A stretch of DNA of 64,000 nucleotides, taken from NCBI RefSeq assembly GCF_020497125.1, contig NW_025422895.1:868001-932000 (forward strand), written 5' to 3'. This document shows, one piece after another, positions 45,421 through 58,959 of this stretch; the first letter of the stretch is position 1; each line of letters starts with the position of its first letter. Origin of the DNA: Mauremys mutica (taxonomy: Eukaryota > Chordata > Testudines > Geoemydidae). The position numbers were made by a program, and so were the translations under genes. The notes beneath the pieces are model-generated. The model was not told where the DNA came from and made no database searches. It saw nothing but the letters and a program-made list of their open reading frames with translations.

Positions 45421-48400
45421 CCCGTGGGGGCAGACTGCTGAGCGGGCAGCGGAGCCCTGTGTAGCGGGCGGAGCTAGGCTGAGGAGGGGCCTATAAAAGC
45501 GGCCGCCCAGCCAGGCAGCAGCACAGGAGCCAGCGAACAGCGGCACAGGAGCCAGCAAACAGGGGAGTTTGTGTGGGAGAGTTCTCATTGGAGAAGCAGG
45601 TTATTGGATTTGCATCTGTCTTTGTGGATTTGCATCTGTCTTTGTAGTGCTTGTATCTCTCTGTAGAGGCCCGTCGAGGCAGACTGCTGAGCGGGCAGCG
45701 GCTCTCTGAGTATGGGGCGGAGCTAGGCTGAGGAGGGGCCTATAAAAGCGGCCGCCCAGCCTGGCAGCGGCACAGGAGCCAGCTAGCAGCGGCACAGGAG
45801 CAATCGAACAGGGGAGTTTGCGTGGGAGAGTTCCCATTGGAGGAGCAGGTATTTGGATTTGCATCAGTCTTGTAGTGCTTTTATCTCTCTGTAGAGGCCC
45901 GTCGGGGCAGAATGCTGAGCGGGCAGAGGCTCCCTGAGTGGGGGGCGGAGCTAGGCTGAGGTGGGGCCTATAAAAGCAGCCGCCCAGCCAGGCAGCGGCA
46001 CAGGAGCCAGCGAGCAGCGGCACAGGAGCAAGCGAAGAGGGGAATTTGTGTGGGAGAGTTCCCATTGGAGGATCAGGTATTTGGATTTGCATCTGTCTTT
46101 GTGGATTTGCATCTGTCTTTGTAGTGCTTCTATCTCTCTGTAGAGGCCCGTCGCGTCAGTCTGCTGAGAAGGCAGCGGCGCCCTGAGTAGGGGGCGGAGC
46201 AAGGCTGAGAAGGGGCCTATAAAAGCGGCCGGTCTGCCTGGCAGATGCACAGGAGCTAGCGAGCAGCGGCACAGGAGCCAATGAACAGGGGACTTCGAAT
46301 GGGAGAGTTCCCATTGGAGGAGCAGGTATTTGGATTTGCATTTTTTTTTGTGGATTTGCATCTGTCTTTGTAGTGCTTGTATCTCTCTGTAGAGGCCCGT
46401 CGGGGCAGACTGCTGAGCGGGCTGCGGCGCCCTGAGTAGGGGGCGGAGCTAGGCTGCGGAGGGGCCTATAAAACCGGCCACCCAGCCAGGCAGCGGCACA
46501 GGAGCCAGGCGAACAGGGGACTTTGCGTGGGAGAGTTCCCACTGGAGGAGCAGGTATTTGGATTTGCATCTGTCTTCGTGGATTTGCATCTGTCTTTGTA
46601 GTGCTTGTATCTCTCTTTATAGGCCCGTCGGGGCAGACTGCTGAGCGGGCTGCGGTGCCCTACGTAGGGGGCGGATCTAGGCTGAGGAGGGGCTTATAAA
46701 AGCGGCCGCCCAGCCAAGCAGCGGCATAGAAGCCAGCGAGCAGCGGCACAGGAGCCAGCGAACAGGGGAGATTGCATGGGAGAGTTCCCATTGGAGGAGT
46801 ACGTATTTGGATTGGCATCTGTCTTTGTAGTGCTTGTATCTCTCTGTAGAGTCCCGTGGGGGCAGAATGCTGAGCGGGCAGAGGCGCCCTGATTGGGGGG
46901 CGGAGCTAGTCTGAGGAGGGGCCTATAAAAGCAGCCGCCCAGCCAGGCAGCGGCACAGGAGCCGGCGAGCAGCGGCACAGGAGCCAGCTAACAGGGGAAT
47001 TTGCATGGGAGAGTTCCCATTGGAGGAGCAGGTATTTGGATTTGCATCTGTTTTGTGGATTTGCATCTGTCTTTGTAGTGCTCGTATCTCTCTGTAGAGG
47101 CCCGTCGGGGCAGACTGCTGAGCGGGCAGCGGTGCCCTGAGTAGGGGGCGCAGCTAGGCTGAGGAGGGGCCTATAAAAGCAGCTGCCAAGCCAGGCAGCG
47201 GCACAGGAGCCAGCGAGCAGTGGCACAGGAGCAATCGAACAGGGGAGTTTGCATGGGAGAGTTCCCATTGGAGGAGCAGGTATTTGGATTTGCATCTGTT
47301 TTGTAGATTTGCATCTGTTTTTGTAGTGCTTGTATCTCTCTGTAGAGGCCCGTCGGGGCAGACTGCTGAGCGGGCAGCGACGCCCTGAGTAGGGGGCGGA
47401 GCTAGGCTGAGGAGGGTCCTATAAAAGCGGCCGCCCAACCAGGCAGCGGCACAGGAGTCAGTGTGCAGCGGCACAGGAATCAGCGAACAGAGGAGTTTGC
47501 GTGAAAGAGTTCCCATTGGAGGAGCAGGTATTTGGATTTGCATCTGTCTTTGTCGATTTGCATCTGTTTTTGTAGTGCTTGTATCTCTCTGTAGAGGCCC
47601 GTCGGGGCAGACTGCTGAGCGGGCAGCGGTGCCCTGAGTAGGGGGCGGAGCTAGGCTGAGGAGGGGCCTATAAAAGCTGCCTCCCAGCCAGTCAGGGGCA
47701 CAGGAGCCAGCGAGCAGCGGCAGAGGAGCCAGAGAAAAGGGGCGTTTGCGTGGGAGAGTTCCCATTGGAGGAGCAGGTATTTGGATTTGCATCTGTCTTG
47801 TAGTGCTTTTATCTCTCTGTAGAGGCCCGTCGGGGCAGAATGCTGAGCGGGCAGAGTCGCCCTGAATGGGGGGCGGAGCTAGGCTGAGGTGGGGCCTATA
47901 ATAGCAGCCGCCCAGGCAGGCAGCGGCACAGGAGCCAGCGAGCAGCGGCACAGGAGCCAGCAAACAGGGGAGTTTGTGTGGGAGAGTTCTCATTGGAGAA
48001 GCAGGTATTTGGATTTGCATCTGTCTTTGTGGATTTGCATCTGTCTTTGTAGTGCTTGTATCTCTCTGTAGAGGCCCGTCGGGGCTGACTGCTGAGCGGG
48101 CAGCGGCGCCCTGAGTAGGGGGCGGAGCTAGGCTAGGAGGGGCCTATAAAAGCGGCCGCCCAACCAGGCAGCGGCACAGGAGTCAGCGAACAGAGGAGTT
48201 TGCGTGGGAGACTTCCCATTGGAGGAGCAGGTATTTGGATTTGCATCTGTCTTTGTGGATTTGCATCTGTCTTTGTAGTGCTTGTATCTCTCTGTAGAGG
48301 CTCGTCGTGGCAGACTGCTGAGCGGGCAGCGGCGCCCTGAGTAGGGGGCGGAGCTAGGCTGAGGAGGGGCCTATAAAAGCGGCCGCCCAGCCATGCAGCG

Positions 48401-50156
48401 GCACGGGAGCCAGCGAACAGGGGAGTTTGCGTGGGAGAGTTCCCATTGGAGGAGCAGGTATTTGGATTCCCATCAGTCTTGCAGTGCTTTTATCTCTCTG
48501 TAGAGACCCGTCGGGGCAGAATGCTGAGCGGGCAGAGGCTCCCTGAGTGGGGGGCGGAGCTAGGCTGAGGTGGGGCCTATAAAAGCAGCCGCCCAGCCAG
48601 GCAGCGGCACAGGAGCCAGCGAGCAGCGGCACAGGAGCCAGCTAACAGGGGAATTTGCGTGGGAGAGTTCCCATTGGAGGAGCAGGTATTTGGATTTGCA
48701 TCTGTTTTGTGGATTTGCATCTGTCTTTGTAGTGCGTGTATCTCTCTGTAGAGGCCCGTCGGGGCAGACTGCTGAGCGGGCAGCGGAGCCCTGAGTAGGG
48801 GGCGGAAATAGGCTGAGGAGGGGCCTATAAATGCGGCCGCCCATTCAGGCAGCGGCAGAGGAGCCAGGTAACAGGGGCGTTTGCGTGGGAGAGTTCCCAT
48901 TGGAGGAGCAGGTATCTGGATTTGCATCTGTCTTTGTGGATTTGTATCTGTCTTTGTAGTGCTTGCATCTCTCTGTAGAGGCCCGTCGGTGCAGACTGCT
49001 GAGCGGGCAGCGGCGCCCTGACTAGGGGGCGTAGCTAGGCTGAGGAGGGGCCTAGAAAAGCGGCCGCCCAGCCAGGCAGCGGCACAGGAGACAGTGAGCA
49101 GCGGCACAGGAGACAGCGAACAGGGGCATTTGCGTGGGAGGGTTCCCATTGGAGGAGCAGGTATTTGGATTTGCATCTGTCTTTGTGGATTTGCATCTGT
49201 CTTTGTAGTGCTTGTATCTCTCTGTAGAGGCCCGTCTGGGCAGACTGCTGAGCAGGAAGCGGCGCCCTGAGTAGGGGGCAGAACTAGGCTGAGGAGGGGC
49301 CTATAAAAGCTGCCTCCCAGCCAGTCAGGGGCACAGGAGCCAGCGAGCAGCGGTACAGGAGCAAGGGAAAAGGGGCGTTTGCGTGGGAGAGTTCCCATTG
49401 GAGGAGCAGGTATTTGGATTTGCATATCTGTCTTTGTAGTGCTAGTATCTTTATTTAGAGTCCCGTCGGGGCAGAATGCTGAGCGGGCAGAGGCGCCCTG
49501 AGTGGGGGGCGGAGCTAGGCTGAGGTGGGGCCTACAATAGCAGCCTCCCAGCCAGGCAGCGGCACAGGAGCCAGCGAGCAGCGGCACAGGAGCCAGAAAA
49601 CAGGGGAGTTTGTGTGGGAGAGTTCTCATTGGAGAAGCAGGTATTTGGATTTGCATCTGTCTTTGTGGATTTGCATCTGTCTTTGTAGTGCTTGTATCTC
49701 TCTGTAGAGGCCCGTCGGGGCAGACTGCTGAGCGGGCAGCGGCGCCCTGAGTAGGGGGCGGAGCTAGGCTGAGGAGGGGCCTATAAAAGCGGCCGCCCAA
49801 CTAGGCAGCGGCACAGGAGTCAGCGAACAGAGGAGTTTGCATGGGAGAGTTCCCATTGGAGGAGCAGGTATTTGGATTTGCATCTGTCTTTGTGGATTTG
49901 CATCTGTCTTTGTAGTGCTTGTATCTCTCTGTAGAGGCGCGTCGGGGAGACTGCTGAGCGGGCAGCGGCGCCCTGAGTAGGGGGCGGAGCTAGGCTGAGG
50001 AGGGGCCTATAAAAGCGGCCGCCCAGCCATGCAGCGGCACAGGAGCCAGCGAACAGGGCGGCGAACAGGGGAGTTTGCGTGGGCAGTTCCCATTGGAGGA
50101 GCAGGTATTTGGATTTGCATCTGTCTTTGTAGTGCTTGTATCTCTCTGTAGAGGCC
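45421..50156 (+). repeat. Complete higher-order repeat unit, array 3
   Basis: A 4736-bp unit matching 6391-11127 of array 1 with few differences. It carries GCTAGGCTGAGG near 48352, the variant typical of the second unit. It lacks the private changes seen near 6560-6590 and 8208-8235 in array 1. Confidence 0.82.
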
Positions 50157-53100
50157 CGTCGGGGCAGACTGCTGAGCGGGCAGCGGCTCTCTGAGTAGGG
50201 GGCGCAGCTAGGCTGAGGAGGGGCCTATAAAAGCGGCCGCCCAGCCAGGCAGCGGCACAGGAGCCAGCGAACAGGGGAGTTTGCGTGGGAGAGTTCCCAT
50301 TGGAGGAGCAGGTATCTGGATTTGCATCTGTCTTTGTGGATTTGTATCTGTCTTTGTAGTGCTTGTATCTCTCTGTAGAGGCCCGTTGGGGCAGACTGCT
50401 GAGCGGGCACCGGCGCCCTGACTAGGGGGCGGAGCTAGGCTGAGGAGGGGCCTAGAAAAGCGGCCGCCCAGCCAGGCAGCGGCACAGGAGACAGTGAGCA
50501 GCGGCACAGGAGATAGCGAACAGGGGCATTTGCGTGGGAGGGTTCCCATTGGAGGAGCAGGTATTTGGATTTGCATCTTTCTTTGTGGATTTGCACCTGT
50601 CTTTGTAGGGCTTGTATCTCTCTGTAGAGGCCCGACGGGGCAGACTGCTGAGCGGGCAGCGGCGCCCTGAGTAAGGGGCTGAGCTAGGCTGAGGAGGGGC
50701 CTATAAAAGCGGCCGCCCAGCCAGGCAGCCACACAGCTGCGAGCAGTGAACAGGGTGGCGAACAGGGGAGTTTGCGTGGGATAGTTCCCTTTGGAGGAGC
50801 AGGTATTTGGATTTGCATCTGTCTTTGTGTATTTGCATCTGTCTTTGTAGTGCTTGTATCTCTATGTAGAGGCCGTCGGGGCTGACTGCTGAGCCGGCAG
50901 CGGCGCCCTGAGTAGCGGCGGAGCTAGGCTGAGGAGGGGCCTACAGAATCACCCGCCCAGCCAGGCAGCGGCACAGCTGCGAGCAGCGGCACAGGAGCCA
51001 GCAAACTGGGGAGTTTGCGTGAGAGTGTTCCCAGTGGAGGAGCAGGTATTTGGATTGCATCTGTCATTGCGGATTTCCATCTGTCTTTGTAGTGCTTGTA
51101 TATCTCTGTAGAGGCCCGTCGGGGCAAAGTGCTGAGCAGGCTGTGGAGCCCTGAGTAGGGGGCGGAGCTAGGCTGAGGAGGGGACTATAAAAGCGGCCGC
51201 CCAGCCAGGCAGCGGCACAGGAGCCAGCGATCAGCGGCACAGGATCCAGCGAACAGGGGAGATTGCGTGGGAGAGTTCCCATTGGAGGAGCAGGTATTTG
51301 GATTTGCATCTGTCTTTGTGGATTTGCATCTGTCTTTGTAGTGCTTGTATATCTCTGTAGAGGCCCGTCGGGGCAAAGTGCTGAGCGGACTGTGGAGCCC
51401 TGAGTAGGGGGCGGAGCTAGGCTGAGGAAGGGGCTATAAAAGCGGCCGCCCAGCCATGCAGCGGCACAGGAGCCAGCAAACAGGGCGGCGAACTGCGGAG
51501 TTTGCGTGGAACAGTTCCCATTGGAGGAGCAGGTATTTTGGTTTGCATATCTGTCTCTGTAGTGCTTTTATCTCTCTGTAGGGGCCCGTCGGGGCAGACT
51601 GCTGAGCCGGCAGCGGCGCCCTGAGTAGCGGCGGAGCTAGGCAGAGGAGGGGCCTATAGAAGCACCCTCCCAGCCAGGCAGAGGCACAGCTGCGAGCAGC
51701 GGGACAGGAGCCAGCAAACAGGGGAGTTTGCGTGTGAGAGTTCCCAGTGGAGGAGCAGGTATTTGGATTTGCATCTCTCTTTGTGGATTTGCTTCTGTCT
51801 TTGTAGTGCTTGTATCTCTCTGTAGAGGCGTGTCGAGGCAGACTGCTGAGCGGGCAGCGGCGCCCTGACTAGGGGGCGGAGCTAGGCTGAGGAGGGGCCT
51901 ATAAAAGCGGCCGCCCAGCCAGGAAGCGGCACAGGATCCAGCGAACAGGGGAGTTTGCATGGGAGAGTTCCCATTGGAGGAGCAGGTATTTGGATTTGCA
52001 TCTGTCTTTGTAGTGCTTGTATCTCTTTGTAGAGGCGCGTCGAGGCAGACTGCTGAGCGGGCAGCGGCGCCCTGAGTAGGGGGCGCAGCTAGGCTGAGGA
52101 GGGGCCTATAAAAGCGGCCGCCCATTCAGGCTGCGGAAGAGGAGCCAGCGAACAGGTGCGTTTGCGTGGAAGAGTTCCCATTCGAGGAGCAGGTATTAGG
52201 ATTTGCATCTCTCTTTGTGGATTTGCATTGTCTTTTTAGTGCTTGTATCTCTCTGTAGAGGCCCGTGGGGGCACACTGCTGAGCGGGCAGCGGCGCCCTG
52301 CGTAGGGGGCGGAGCTAGGCTGAGGAGGGGCCTATAAAAGCGGCCGCCCAGACAGGCAGCGGCACAGGAGCCAGCGAGCAGCGGCACAGGAGACAACGAA
52401 CAGAGGAGTTTGCGTGAGAGAGTTCCCATTGGAGGAGCAGGTATTTGGATTTGCATCTGTCTTTGTGGATTTGCATCTGTCTTTGTAGTGCTTGTACCTC
52501 TCTGTAGAAGCCCGTCGGGGCAGTCTGCTGAGCGGACAGCGGCGCCCTGAGTAGGGGGCGGAGCTAGGCTGAGGAGGGGCCTATAAAAGCTTCCGCCATT
52601 TCAGGCAGTGGCAGAGGAGCCAGCGAACAGGGGCGTTTGCGTGGATGAGTTTCCCATTGGAGGAGCAGGTAATTGGATTTCCATCTGTCTTAGTGGATTT
52701 GCCTCTGTCTATGTAGTGCTTGTATCTCTCTGTAGAGGCCCGTCGGGGCAGTCTGCTGAACGGGCAGCGGCGCCCTGAGTAGGGGGCGAAGCTAGGCTGA
52801 GGAGGGGCCTATAAAAACGGCCGCCAAGCCAGGCAGCTGCACAAGAACCAGCAAACAGAGCGGTGAACAGGGGAGTTTGCGTGGGATACTTCCCGTTGGA
52901 GGAGCAGGTATTTGGATTTGCATCTCTCTTTGTGGATTTGCATCTGTCTTTGTAGTGCTTGTATCTCTCTGTAGAGGCCCGTCGGGGCAGACTGATGAGC
53001 GGGCAGCGGCGCCCTGAGTAGGGGGCGGAGCTAGGCTGAGGAGGGGCCTATAAAAGAGGCCGCCCATTCAGGCAGCGCCACAGGAGCCAGCGAGCAGCGG

Positions 53101-54802
53101 CACAGGAGCCAGCGAACAGGGGCGTTTGCGTGGGAGAGTTCCCATTGGAGGAGCAGGTATTTGGATTTGCATCTGTTTTTGTGGATTTGCATCTGTCTTT
53201 GTAGTGCTTGTATCTCTCTCTAGAGGCCCGTCGGCACAGACTGCTGAGCGGGCAGCGGCGCCCTGAGTAGGGGTAGTAGCTAGGCTGAGGAGGGGCCTAT
53301 AAAAGCAGCCGCCCAGCCAGGCAGCGGCACAGGAGCAGGCGAACAGGGGAGTTTGAATGGGAGAGTTCCCATTGGAAGAGCAGGTATTTGGAATTGCATC
53401 TTTTTGTGGATTTGCATCTGTCTTTGTAGTGCTTGCATCTCTCTGTAGAGGCCCGTCGGGGCAGACTGCTGAGCGGGCTGCGGCGCCCTGCGTAGGGGGC
53501 GGAGCTAGGCTGAGGAGGGGCCTATAAAAGCGGCCACCCAGCCGGGCAGCGGCACAGGAGCCAGCGAGCAGCGGCACAGGAGTCAGTGAACAGGGGAGTT
53601 TGCATGGGAGAGTTCCCATTGGAGGAGCAGGTATTTGGGTTTGCATCTTTTTTGTGGATTTGCATCTGTCTTTGTAGTGCTTGAATCTCTCTGTAGAGGC
53701 CCGTCGGGGCAGACTGATGAGCGGGCTGCGGTGCCTTACGTAGGGGGCGGATCTAGGCTGAGGAGGGGCTTATAAAAGCGGCCGCCCAGCCAGGCAGCGG
53801 CACAGGAGCCAGCGAGCAGCGGCACAGGAGCCAACGAACAGAGGAGTTTGCGTGAGAGAGTTCCCATTGGAGGAGCAGGTAATTGGATTTTCATCTGTCT
53901 TTGTGGATTTGCATCTGTCTTTGTAGTGCTTGTATCTCTCCGTAGAGGCCCGTCGGGGCAGACTGCTGAGCGGGCTGGGGCGCCCTGAGTAGGGGGCGGA
54001 GCTAGGCTGAGGAGGGGCCTATAAAAGCGGCCTCCCAGCCAGGCATCGGCACAGGAGCCAGTGAGCAGCGGCACAGGAACCAGCGAACAGGGGAGTTTGT
54101 GTGGGAGAGTTCCCATTGGAGGAGCAGGTATTTTGGTTTGCATCTGTCTTTGTGGATTTGCATTTCTCTTTGTGGTGCTTGTATCTCTCTGTAAAGGCCC
54201 GTCGGGGCAGACTGCTGAGCGGACTGCGGCGCACTGAGTAGTGGGCGGAGTTATGCTGAGGAGGGGCCTATAAAAGCTGCCGCCCAGCCAGGCAGAGGCG
54301 CAGGAGCCAGCGACCAGCGGCACAGGAGCCAGTGAACAGGGGAGTTTGCGTGGGAGAGTTCCCATTGGAGGAGCAGGTATTTGGAATTGCATCTCTCTTT
54401 GTGGATTTGCATCTGTCTTTGTAGTGCTTGTATCTCTCTGTAGAGGCTCGTCGGGGCAGACTGCTGAGCCGGCAGCGGCGCCCTGAGTAGGGGGCGGAGC
54501 TAGGCTGAGGAGGGGCCTATAAAAGAGGCCACCCAGCCAGGGAGCGGCACAGGAGCCAGCGAGCAGGGGGGTTTCCGTGGCATAGTTCCCATTGGAGGAG
54601 CAGGTATTTGGATTTGCTTCTGTCTTTGTGGATATGCATCTGTCTTTGTAGTGCTTGTATCTCTCTGTAGAGGCCCATCGGGGCAGACTGGTGAGCGGGC
54701 AGCGGCGCCCTGAGTAGGGGGCGGAGCTAGGCTTAGGAGGGGCCTATAAAAGCGGCCGCCCAGCCAGGCAGCGAACAGGGCGGCGAACAGGGGAGTTTGC
54801 GT
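50157..54802 (+). repeat. Pre-CR1 monomer block, array 3
   Basis: Matches 11128-15773 almost base for base at an offset of about 39028, including the degenerate octamers before the CR1. One extra T (GAGTTTCCCATTGG near 52649) was noticed. Confidence 0.85.
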
Positions 54803-55043
54803 CGGCATTCACTCAGGCCAGGGCTTTATAAAGCCGCGCTCAAGCGACCAGGGAGCTTTGCAAACAGGGGCTGCTAACAGGGAGTTTCGCAAGGGAGTTT
54901 AGAGGGGGATAGGGAAGGGAGTGGGAGCCCCTTGCCGGCCCTAACCCCTTCCCTGTAGCCCCCCCTAAAACCCTAAAACCTATATACCAAACTACATTCT
55001 AAAACTACTTTCCGTAAACCACCCTTTCACTAACTAGGAGACA

Positions 55044-55223
55044 ATGCAGGCAGAAGCCCAGCAGCAGAGTGGGGGCTATCCAGTTTATTGCACTGACTGT
55101 CGCATGTATGATTACCTGCCCTGTGGGCGGGTGGCGTATGTGTGCAGTCGGTGCAAGAGCTCCTGGCCCTCAGAGACCATGTACGGACTTTGGAGGCCAG
55201 GGTGGCGGAACTGGAGGAGCTGA
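55044..55223 (+). CDS. CR1 ORF1 N-terminal zinc-finger-like fragment, copy 3
   Basis: Same 59-codon fragment as in copy 1, with both CxxC pairs and the same early loss of frame after Cys37. The identical break in copies 1 and 3 shows that it predates their separation. Confidence 0.6.
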   Translation: MQAEAQQQSGGYPVYCTDCRMYDYLPCGRVAYVCSRCKSSWPSETMYGLWRPGWRNWRS

Positions 55224-55537
55224 GAGAGGCAGAGAGGTATGTTGATGAGGCTTTCCGGGACACTGTAGAATTGTCCCACCTCCGCTTAGACAGCTCCTGT
55301 GCTGTTGAGGAGGAAGAAGGGTTCAGGGAAGTAGAGCAGTCAATGGGAGCAGAGGGAAACCTTCCCATAGTTGGGACCCTCCTTCCAGATGGTGCTGGGG
55401 TTACCTCTCGCACTGAGGTTGCCTCTCCGGGGGAGGGAACTCGAGTTTCTAGGAAAAGGCAGGTGTTAGTAATGGGAGATTCGATTATTAGAAATGTAGA
55501 TAGCTGGGTCTGTGATGACCGGAGAACCGTATGGTGA
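55142..55537 (+). pseudogene. CR1 ORF1 coiled coil and start of esterase domain, copy 3
   Basis: A 131-codon frame has the coiled coil and the GDS box (residues 112-114) but is cut by the missing G in GACCGGAGAACC near 55521. The rest of the domain continues in the next frame. Confidence 0.7.
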
Positions 55538-55965
55538 CTTGCCTGCCTGGTGCGAAGGTTGCGGATCCCTCGAGGCATCTAGATAGACTTACGTGTAGTG
55601 CTGGGGAGGAGCCGGTGGTCGTGGTACATGTAGGTACCAATGACATAGGGAAGGGTAGGAGAGATGTCCTGGAAGCCAAATTTAGGCTGCTAGGGAAGAG
55701 ACTGAAATCCAGGACCTCTATGGTGGCATTTTCAGAAATGCTCCCAGTTCCACGCGCAGGGCCAGGTAGACAGGCAGAGCTTCAGAGTCTCAATGTGTGG
55801 ATGAGACGATGGTGTAGAGAAGAGGGGTTCACGTTCATTAGGAACTGGGGAAACTTCTGGGATGGGAGGAGCCTATACAGGAGAGATGGGCTCCACCTAA
55901 ACCAAAGTGGAACCAGACTGCTGCCACTAAACATTAAAAAGGTTCTAGAGCAGTTTTTAATCTAG
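55531..55965 (+). pseudogene. CR1 ORF1 esterase-like domain, C-terminal part, copy 3
   Basis: A 144-codon frame carries the GTND and DGLHLNQSGTRLL boxes and the natural ORF1 end. The sequence GTTTTTA at 55953-55959 sits just before the stop at 55963-55965, and the ORF2 frame is already open here. Confidence 0.7.
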
Positions 55966-56000
55966 GAGATGGGGGAAAGCCGACTGCTGCAGAGGAGCGT

Positions 56001-56711
56001 GTGGATCGGACACAGACTTCTCTTAGGGGAGAGTCTGATGATAGAGAATCTCCAGGTTATAGTCAGGAGCAGAGGAATGAGAAGTATAATGTAAGAGCTG
56101 GATCAGATGATAAACAGTCACATAAAAAAGAATCTGGCACATCAGAAAAAGGTAGGCTAATAAACAGGGACAAGTTTTTAAAGTGCTTGTACACAAATGC
56201 CAGAAGTCTAAATAATAAGATGGGTGAACTAGAGTGTCTTGTGATAAAGGAGGATATATATATAATAGGCATCACAGAAACCTGGTGGACTGAGAGCAAT
56301 CAATGGGACACAATCATTCCGGGGTACAAAATATATCGGAAGGACAGAACAGGCCGTGCAGGGGGAGGAGTGGCACTATATGTTAAAGAAAGTGTAGATT
56401 CAAATGAAGTAAAAATCTTAAGCGAATCCACAGGTTCCATAGAGTCTCTATGGATAGAAATTTCATGCTCTAGTAAAAATATAACAGTAGGGATCTATTA
56501 TCGACCACCTGACCAGGACAGTAATAGTGATGATGAAATGCTAAGGGAAATTAGAGAGGCTATCAAAATTAAGAACCCAATAATAGTGGGGGATTTCAAT
56601 TATCCCCATATTGACTGGGAACATTTCACTTCAGGACGAAATGCTGAGATAAAATTTCTCGATACTTTAAATGACTGCTTCGGGAACCCACACGGGGAGA
56701 GGCGATTCTAG
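56001..56711 (+). pseudogene. CR1 ORF2 endonuclease domain, copy 3
   Basis: The best-preserved endonuclease of the three copies: 236 codons in one frame with YTNARS (Asn66), ITETWW (Glu93), GGGVALYV, IYYRPP (166-170) and GDFNYPHIDW (197-206). It still lacks the terminal SDHN motif because the shared frameshift inserts a TAG at 56709, so the domain is incomplete. The listed GTG first codon is a convenience; the frame is open back to 55938 with no ATG before residue 74, which lies past the Asn66 motif. Confidence 0.75.
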
Positions 56712-56719
56712 ATTTAATC

Positions 56720-58438
56720 TTGAGTGGAGCGCAGGAGCTGGTCCAAGAGGTAACTATAGGAGGACCGCTTGGAAATAGTGACCATAATACAATAGCATTC
56801 AACATCCCTGTGAGGGGAAGAACATCTCAACTGCCCAACACTGTGGCCTTTAATTTCAAAAGGGGGAACTATACAAAAATGAGGGGGTTAGTTAGACAAA
56901 AGTTAAAAGGTACAGTGACTAAAGTGAAATCCCTGCAAGTTGCGTGGGCCCTTTTTAAAGACACCATAATAGAGGCCCAACTTCAATGTATACCCCAAAT
57001 TAAGAAAAACAGTAAGAGAACTAAAAAAGAGCCACCGTGGCTTAACAACCATGTAAAAGAAGCAAAGAGAGATAAAAAGACTTCCTTTAAAAAGTGGAAG
57101 TCAAATCCTAGTGAGGCAAATAGAAAGGAGCACAAACACTGCCAACTTAAGTGCAAGAGTGTAATAAGAAAAGCCAAAGAGGAGTTTGAAGAACGGCTAG
57201 CCAAAAACTCCAAAGGTAATAACAAAATGTTTTTTAAGTACATCAGAAGCAGGAAGCCTGCTAAACAACCAGTGGGGCCCCTTGATGATCAAAATTCAAA
57301 AGGAGCGCTTAAAGATGATAAAGTCATTGCGGAGAAACTAAATGGATTCTTTGCTTCAGTCTTCACGGCTGAGGATGTTAGGGAGATTCCCAAACCTGAG
57401 CTGGCTTTTGTAGGTGACAAATCTGAGGAACTGTCACACATTGAAGTGTCACTAGAGGAGGTTTTGGAATTAATTGATAAACTCAACATTAACAAGTCAC
57501 CGGGACCAGATGGCATTCACCCAAGAGTTCTGAAAGAACTCAAATGTGAAGTTGCGGAACTATTAACTAAGTTTTGTAACCTGTCCTTTAAATCGGCTTC
57601 GGTACCCAATGACTGGAAGTTAGCTAATGTAACGCCAATATTTAAAAAGGGCTCTAGGGGTGATCCCGGCAATTACAGACCGGTAAGTCTAACGTCGGTA
57701 CCGGGCAAATTAGTTGAAACAATAGTAAAGAATAAAATTGTCAGACACATAGAAAAACATAAACTCTTGAGCAATAGTCAGCATGGTTTCTGTAAAGGGA
57801 AATCGTGTCTTACTAATCTATTAGAGTTCTTTGAAGGGGTCAACAAACATGTGGACAAGGGGGATCCGGTGGACATAGTGTACTTAGATTTCCAGAAAGC
57901 CTTTGACAAGGTCCCTCACCAAAGGCTCTTACGTAAATTAAGCTGTCATGGGATAAAAGGAAAGGTCCTTTCATGGATTGAGAACTGGTTAATGGACAGG
58001 GAACAAAGGGTAGGAATTAATGGTAAATTCTCAGAATGGAGAGGGGTAACTAGTGGTGTTCCCCAAGGGTCAGTCCTAGGACCAATCCTATTCAATTTAT
58101 TCATAAATGATGTGGAGAAAGGGGTAAACAGTGAGGTGGCAAAGTTAGCAGATGATACTAAACTACTCAAGATAGTTAAGACCAAAGCAGATTGTGAAGA
58201 ACTTCAAAAAGATCTCACAAAACTAAGTGATTGGGCAACAAAATGGCAAATGAAATTTAATGTGGATAAATGTAAAGTAATGCACATTGGAAAAAATAAC
58301 CCCAACTATACATACAACATGATGGGGGCTAATTTAGCTACAACGAGTCAGGAAAAAGATCTTGGAGTTATCGTGGATAGTTCTCTGAAGATGTCCACGC
58401 AGTGTGCAGAGGCGGTCAAAAAGCAAACAGGATGTTAG
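56720..58438 (+). CDS. CR1 ORF2 reverse transcriptase segment, copy 3
   Basis: A 572-codon frame with the same predicted protein as the copy 1 RT segment, including SDHN, Asp390 of [18 protein letters not shown] and the LADD box at 476-479. Preservation of a frame this long without a difference between copies 1 and 3 reflects very recent duplication, because purifying selection is not expected on an element already broken on both sides. Confidence 0.85.
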   Translation: MSGAQELVQEVTIGGPLGNSDHNTIAFNIPVRGRTSQLPNTVAFNFKRGNYTKMRGLVRQKLKGTVTKVKSLQVAWALFKDTIIEAQLQCIPQIKKNSKRTKKEPPWLNNHVKEAKRDKKTSFKKWKSNPSEANRKEHKHCQLKCKSVIRKAKEEFEERLAKNSKGNNKMFFKYIRSRKPAKQPVGPLDDQNSKGALKDDKVIAEKLNGFFASVFTAEDVREIPKPELAFVGDKSEELSHIEVSLEEVLELIDKLNINKSPGPDGIHPRVLKELKCEVAELLTKFCNLSFKSASVPNDWKLANVTPIFKKGSRGDPGNYRPVSLTSVPGKLVETIVKNKIVRHIEKHKLLSNSQHGFCKGKSCLTNLLEFFEGVNKHVDKGDPVDIVYLDFQKAFDKVPHQRLLRKLSCHGIKGKVLSWIENWLMDREQRVGINGKFSEWRGVTSGVPQGSVLGPILFNLFINDVEKGVNSEVAKLADDTKLLKIVKTKADCEELQKDLTKLSDWATKWQMKFNVDKCKVMHIGKNNPNYTYNMMGANLATTSQEKDLGVIVDSSLKMSTQCAEAVKKQTGC

Positions 58439-58959
58439 GAATCATTAAAAAGGGGATAGAGAATAAGACTGAGAATATATTATTGCCCTTATATAAATCC
58501 ATGGTACGCCCACATCTCGAATACTGTGTACAGATGTGGTCTCCTCACCTCAAAAAAGATATTCTAGCACTAGAAAAGGTTCAGAAAAGAGCAACTAAAA
58601 TGATTAGGGGTTTAGAGAGGGTCCCATATGAGGAAAGATTAAAGAGGCTAGGACTCTTCAGTTTGGAAAAGAGAAGACTAAGGGGGGACATGATAGAGGT
58701 ATATAAAATCATGAGTGATGTTGAGAAAGTGGATAAGGAAAAGTTATTTACTTATTCCCATAATACAAGAACTAGGGGTCACCAAATAAAATTAATAGGC
58801 AGCAGGTTTAAAACAAATAAAAGGAAGTTCTTCTTCACGCAGCGCACAGTCAACTTGGGGAACTCCTTACCTGAGGAGGTTGTGAAGGCTAGGACTATAA
58901 CAATGTTTAAAAGGGGACTGGATAAATTCATGGTGGCTAAGTCCATAAATGGCTATTAG
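58402..58959 (+). CDS. CR1 ORF2 C-terminal domain, copy 3
   Basis: A 185-codon frame, the same as in copy 1, offset from the RT frame by the short A-run at 58418-58422. The 3' UTR follows. Confidence 0.8.
   Translation: MCRGGQKANRMLGIIKKGIENKTENILLPLYKSMVRPHLEYCVQMWSPHLKKDILALEKVQKRATKMIRGLERVPYEERLKRLGLFSLEKRRLRGDMIEVYKIMSDVEKVDKEKLFTYSHNTRTRGHQIKLIGSRFKTNKRKFFFTQRTVNLGNSLPEEVVKARTITMFKRGLDKFMVAKSINGY

Larger units (their letters stand above)
39710..54802 (+). repeat. Promoter-like satellite, array 3
   Basis: About 62 monomers with the same internal order as array 2. The first 1.4 kb has scattered small insertions (for example GGGGCAAAACTGTCTGAGC near 39810), after which the sequence is clean. 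Three homopolymer deletions distinguish it between 43.6 and 45.3 kb (GCGCCTGAG at about 43604, GAGGCCGTCGG at about 44022, GTAGGGGCGG at about 45246). Confidence 0.95.
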